Origin: Anaerolineae bacterium CG2_30_58_95
Lineage (GTDB): Bacteria > Chloroflexota > Anaerolineae > Anaerolineales > Villigracilaceae
Direction: 5' to 3'
DNA length: 7,064 nucleotides
Assembly (NCBI GenBank): GCA_001872165.1
Contig: MNXK01000241.1
Span: 1-7,064 of the forward strand
The position numbers and the translations under genes are program-made. Below the pieces are notes generated by a model, which ran no database searches, had not been told where the DNA came from, and saw only the letters and a list, made by a program, of their open reading frames with translations. Every line of letters begins with the position of its first letter. Within the stretch, counting starts at the first letter, position 1. Shown here one piece after another: positions 4,956 to 7,064 of this stretch.

Positions 4956-7064
4956 TTCGGCTTTTTGGTCGGCTTTTTGGCAGGCGAGGTGTGCGTCTCA
5001 GCGGCGGCTTGCCGTTCGCGCGGATATTCCAGGCGCGGGTGATAGGCGCCGCGCAGGGTGGTGACGAAGGACTCGATCACCTCCTGCAGGTCGCGCTGAG
5101 TGAGGGGGGCGTTCTCCAATTGGCCGGCCTGCTGGCGATATTCGATCACACTGCGGACAATGGCGCGCAGCTCGTCATCGTCCTTGGGATGCTCGGCGCG
5201 GACACGCGCTTCCACCCCGTCGGCCAGCATCAACAGGGCGGTCTCGCGCGAGCGCGGCGGCCGCCCAGAATAGCGGAACTTCTCGATATCCACCTGATCA
5301 CTGTGGCCTCCGGCCGCTTCCAAAGCCGCGTTGTACTGGTAACGGGTGATGAGCGTGCCATGATGCTCAACGATGAAATCGTGGAGGCGGCGCGGCAGGC
5401 GGTATTTCTTTGCCAGCTCCAGACCATCAGCAACGTGGCGGATGATGGTCTCGGCGCTGATGGCCGGATCCAGGTCTTTGTGCGAATCGATCTCATCCGG
5501 CGGCTGGTTCTCGACGAAAAACAAGGGATTGGCGGTCTTGCCAATGTCATGGAAAATTGCGCCGACGCGCGTCAGCAGGCCGTCGGCCTGGATGCGTTCG
5601 GCGGCCTGTTCAGCCAGGTTCGCCACCTGCAAGCTGTGTTGATATGTGCCGGGAGCGCGCTGGAGGAAATATTTTAGCAGTGGAAAATCGGGACGGGAAA
5701 TTTCGAGCAGTTGGAGCGCGGTGGTTAGACCTAAGAACTGCGCCAGAAGGTACTGCGCCGGCAAGGCAATACTGGTCGAGGCTGCGCCGCTGAAGACCGC
5801 CGCGCCGATCAGCGTGGCAACGCCGATCCAATCGGTGGTGGTGAACGGCAGGCGATAGGCAACCAGCATGGCTGTGCTTGCACCCGCGATGGCGACGGCC
5901 GCCCCCAGGAAGTTTCCCACCCGGCGCGCCTGTCCCAACACCAGGATGCCGCAGAAACTGCCCAGCACGTAATACGGCAGCAAGCCGAGGGCGTCTGGCA
6001 TCCCATAAGCGGCTAAGGCGCTCAAAAGCAGTGAAAAGATCATCCCGCTTTCCATCCCGAAGAGGGCGGAAACCAGCAGGCCAAAAGCAGGTATTGGATA
6101 AAGATATGGCGCGACCGTGCGATTGGGCAACACCACACGCGCGCCGGCCAGGAAAAGCAAGAAAAGCAGCGCCAGCAATATCAGACCGCGCAGGTCATTC
6201 ACCATCGGCAGCGGAGCATTCGTTGTCAACTGGCGGCGATAGAAATACATGCTCGTGAAGGCGGCCGCCAGCAAGACCAGCGCTCCAGCGCCGATGTACT
6301 CGATCGTTTGGTCAGCCGGACGGATCAGCCCCAGCTCGGTCAGGGCTTCGAAATCCGCGGCCGAGATAACCTGTCCGCTGGAGACGATGCTCTGCCCTTT
6401 GACGTAAGACTGGGTCACTGGTGGGACAGCGTCGCGCGCCGCCTGGCGGGCAGCCTGGGTCAGCTCCGGGCTGTAGAAGCTGTTGGCTGCGACGAACGGC
6501 GAAGCCAGGGCGACGACCAGCGCAGTCTCCGCTTCCGTCAGCGTGAAACTGACCATCGTCGGTATGTTTTGACGAACAGTCTCCAGCTCCTCGCTGCGGA
6601 TCGGATTGCGCATCGCCTGCTCGAGCACGTTGAGCGCCTCAGCCTGTACGGTATCCCAACGAGTGGATGAAATGGCTAACAGGTATTCGATATCAACAGG
6701 CTGGAGACTGATCCCCTCCAGCGCAGCCAAGTCAGCCTGTTTCTGGCTGAGCGGGATATTGGCATTTGAACGCACCGAAGTAATGCGGCTCAATATCCCG
6801 CGTAATTTTTCGAGCTGGCCGCGAGCGATGAGCGGGTCCGGCGGCGCGTAGATGGGGTCAACCGCCCGTTCCGCCGTGGAGCGCGCTTCCTCTGTCTTTA
6901 CCTGGCTGACGTATGAAATATCGCGCGTCGTGCGCAGATCTTGCGGCGCAACGTCACCCACCTGTAAGGGCAGAGTCTCCTGGCGCAGCGACCAGGGCTG
7001 GATGAGCGCGATGAAGGCCAGGATGCTGACACTGACCAGCAGCAGGATGGCGAGAAAACCTTGC
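4952..7064 (-). CDS. pgpH: 7TM-HD family phosphohydrolase, PgpH-type cyclic-di-AMP phosphodiesterase (5' end outside window)
   Basis: A membrane HD-domain protein of the 7TMR-HD family. Listeria PgpH hydrolyses c-di-AMP, and this protein has the same architecture. The frame is open to the right edge: 703 residues visible, N-terminus missing. Residues 3-21 form the first membrane helix, 24 to about 255 an extracytoplasmic 7TMR-HDED-type domain, about 257-455 several membrane helices, and about 465-680 the cytoplasmic HD domain. Catalytic signatures are TYQHS (H476), HDIGK (H505, D506), HVADG (H543), EHHGT (H567, H568), LMLADGVEA, and the closing AYHPRLEYP. The C-terminus is a Lys/Pro-rich tail partly made of a 12-base duplication (4957-4980). 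A GTG at 6961 in the same frame is not the start, because the coding frame and first membrane helix continue upstream. It is translationally coupled to ybeY. c-di-AMP specificity is inferred from the family. Confidence 0.94.
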   Translation of the reverse strand, partial: QGFLAILLLVSVSILAFIALIQPWSLRQETLPLQVGDVAPQDLRTTRDISYVSQVKTEEARSTAERAVDPIYAPPDPLIARGQLEKLRGILSRITSVRSNANIPLSQKQADLAALEGISLQPVDIEYLLAISSTRWDTVQAEALNVLEQAMRNPIRSEELETVRQNIPTMVSFTLTEAETALVVALASPFVAANSFYSPELTQAARQAARDAVPPVTQSYVKGQSIVSSGQVISAADFEALTELGLIRPADQTIEYIGAGALVLLAAAFTSMYFYRRQLTTNAPLPMVNDLRGLILLALLFLLFLAGARVVLPNRTVAPYLYPIPAFGLLVSALFGMESGMIFSLLLSALAAYGMPDALGLLPYYVLGSFCGILVLGQARRVGNFLGAAVAIAGASTAMLVAYRLPFTTTDWIGVATLIGAAVFSGAASTSIALPAQYLLAQFLGLTTALQLLEISRPDFPLLKYFLQRAPGTYQHSLQVANLAEQAAERIQADGLLTRVGAIFHDIGKTANPLFFVENQPPDEIDSHKDLDPAISAETIIRHVADGLELAKKYRLPRRLHDFIVEHHGTLITRYQYNAALEAAGGHSDQVDIEKFRYSGRPPRSRETALLMLADGVEARVRAEHPKDDDELRAIVRSVIEYRQQAGQLENAPLTQRDLQEVIESFVTTLRGAYHPRLEYPRERQAAAETHTSPAKKPTKKPK
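4957..4980. repeat. Two tandem copies of a 12-bp unit at the 3' end of pgpH
   Basis: TCGGCTTTTTGG occurs twice in direct succession on the plus strand. On the coding strand it yields the repeating KKPT/KKPK tail of the phosphodiesterase. It probably arose by slippage, and the two copies are identical. Confidence 0.8.

Noticed and set aside
4877..5677. 266-codon open frame on the plus strand
   Set aside because: It is antisense to ybeY and the HD domain of pgpH, whose catalytic motifs establish the real strand and frame.
6959..6961. GTG as the start of pgpH
   Set aside because: The same frame continues to the right edge and encodes a hydrophobic helix expected as the first membrane segment of this family.

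Overview
All supported genes lie on the minus strand and read from the right edge of the window to the left edge. In transcription order they are: a 7TM-HD (PgpH-type) c-di-AMP phosphodiesterase whose N-terminus is cut by the window end, ybeY, a DgkA-family lipid kinase, an endonuclease IV-like TIM-barrel protein, a possible 23-residue micro-ORF, and a very long RecQ-family helicase that runs off the left edge. No plus-strand gene, rRNA, tRNA, CRISPR array or transposase was recognised. The first genes touch or nearly touch (ATGA overlap between pgpH and ybeY), so the window looks like one co-directional operon or two adjoining ones.

The pgpH-ybeY-dgkA order is a conserved cluster best known from Firmicutes (phoH-pgpH-ybeY-dgkA-cdd-era-recO) and also seen in other Gram-positive-like or monoderm lineages. 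With moderately high GC in most genes (about 60 percent in sampled stretches), a DgkA-type kinase, an archaeal-flavoured endonuclease IV-like protein and a multidomain RecQ, a Chloroflexota (Anaerolineae-like) bacterium is my best guess. This is inference and not proven by the window.

The leftmost 2981 bases are a single uninterrupted frame of 993 codons with no stop, checked codon by codon. The order is RecQ helicase core with all motifs, an enlarged segment with winged-helix character, a non-canonical cysteine cluster, an RQC winged helix, a RecQ-type C-terminal HTH, two to three HEAT-like repeats, a low-complexity linker and the start of a ComF-like phosphoribosyltransferase domain. The gene looks as if repeats have invaded it. 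Two near-identical 27-bp palindromes (2222-2248 and 2442-2468) sit in surface insertions of the helicase core in two different reading frames. Two other palindromes and a short 7-bp-period array sit in the linkers around the HEAT repeats.

The two larger intergenic gaps (3936-4005 and 4396-4496) are filled almost entirely by heptanucleotide tandem arrays, each of which runs into the stop codon of the preceding gene. They resemble in form the STRR heptamer repeats described in cyanobacteria. The repeat biology, together with the RecQ-HEAT-phosphoribosyltransferase fusion, is the most interesting content here.
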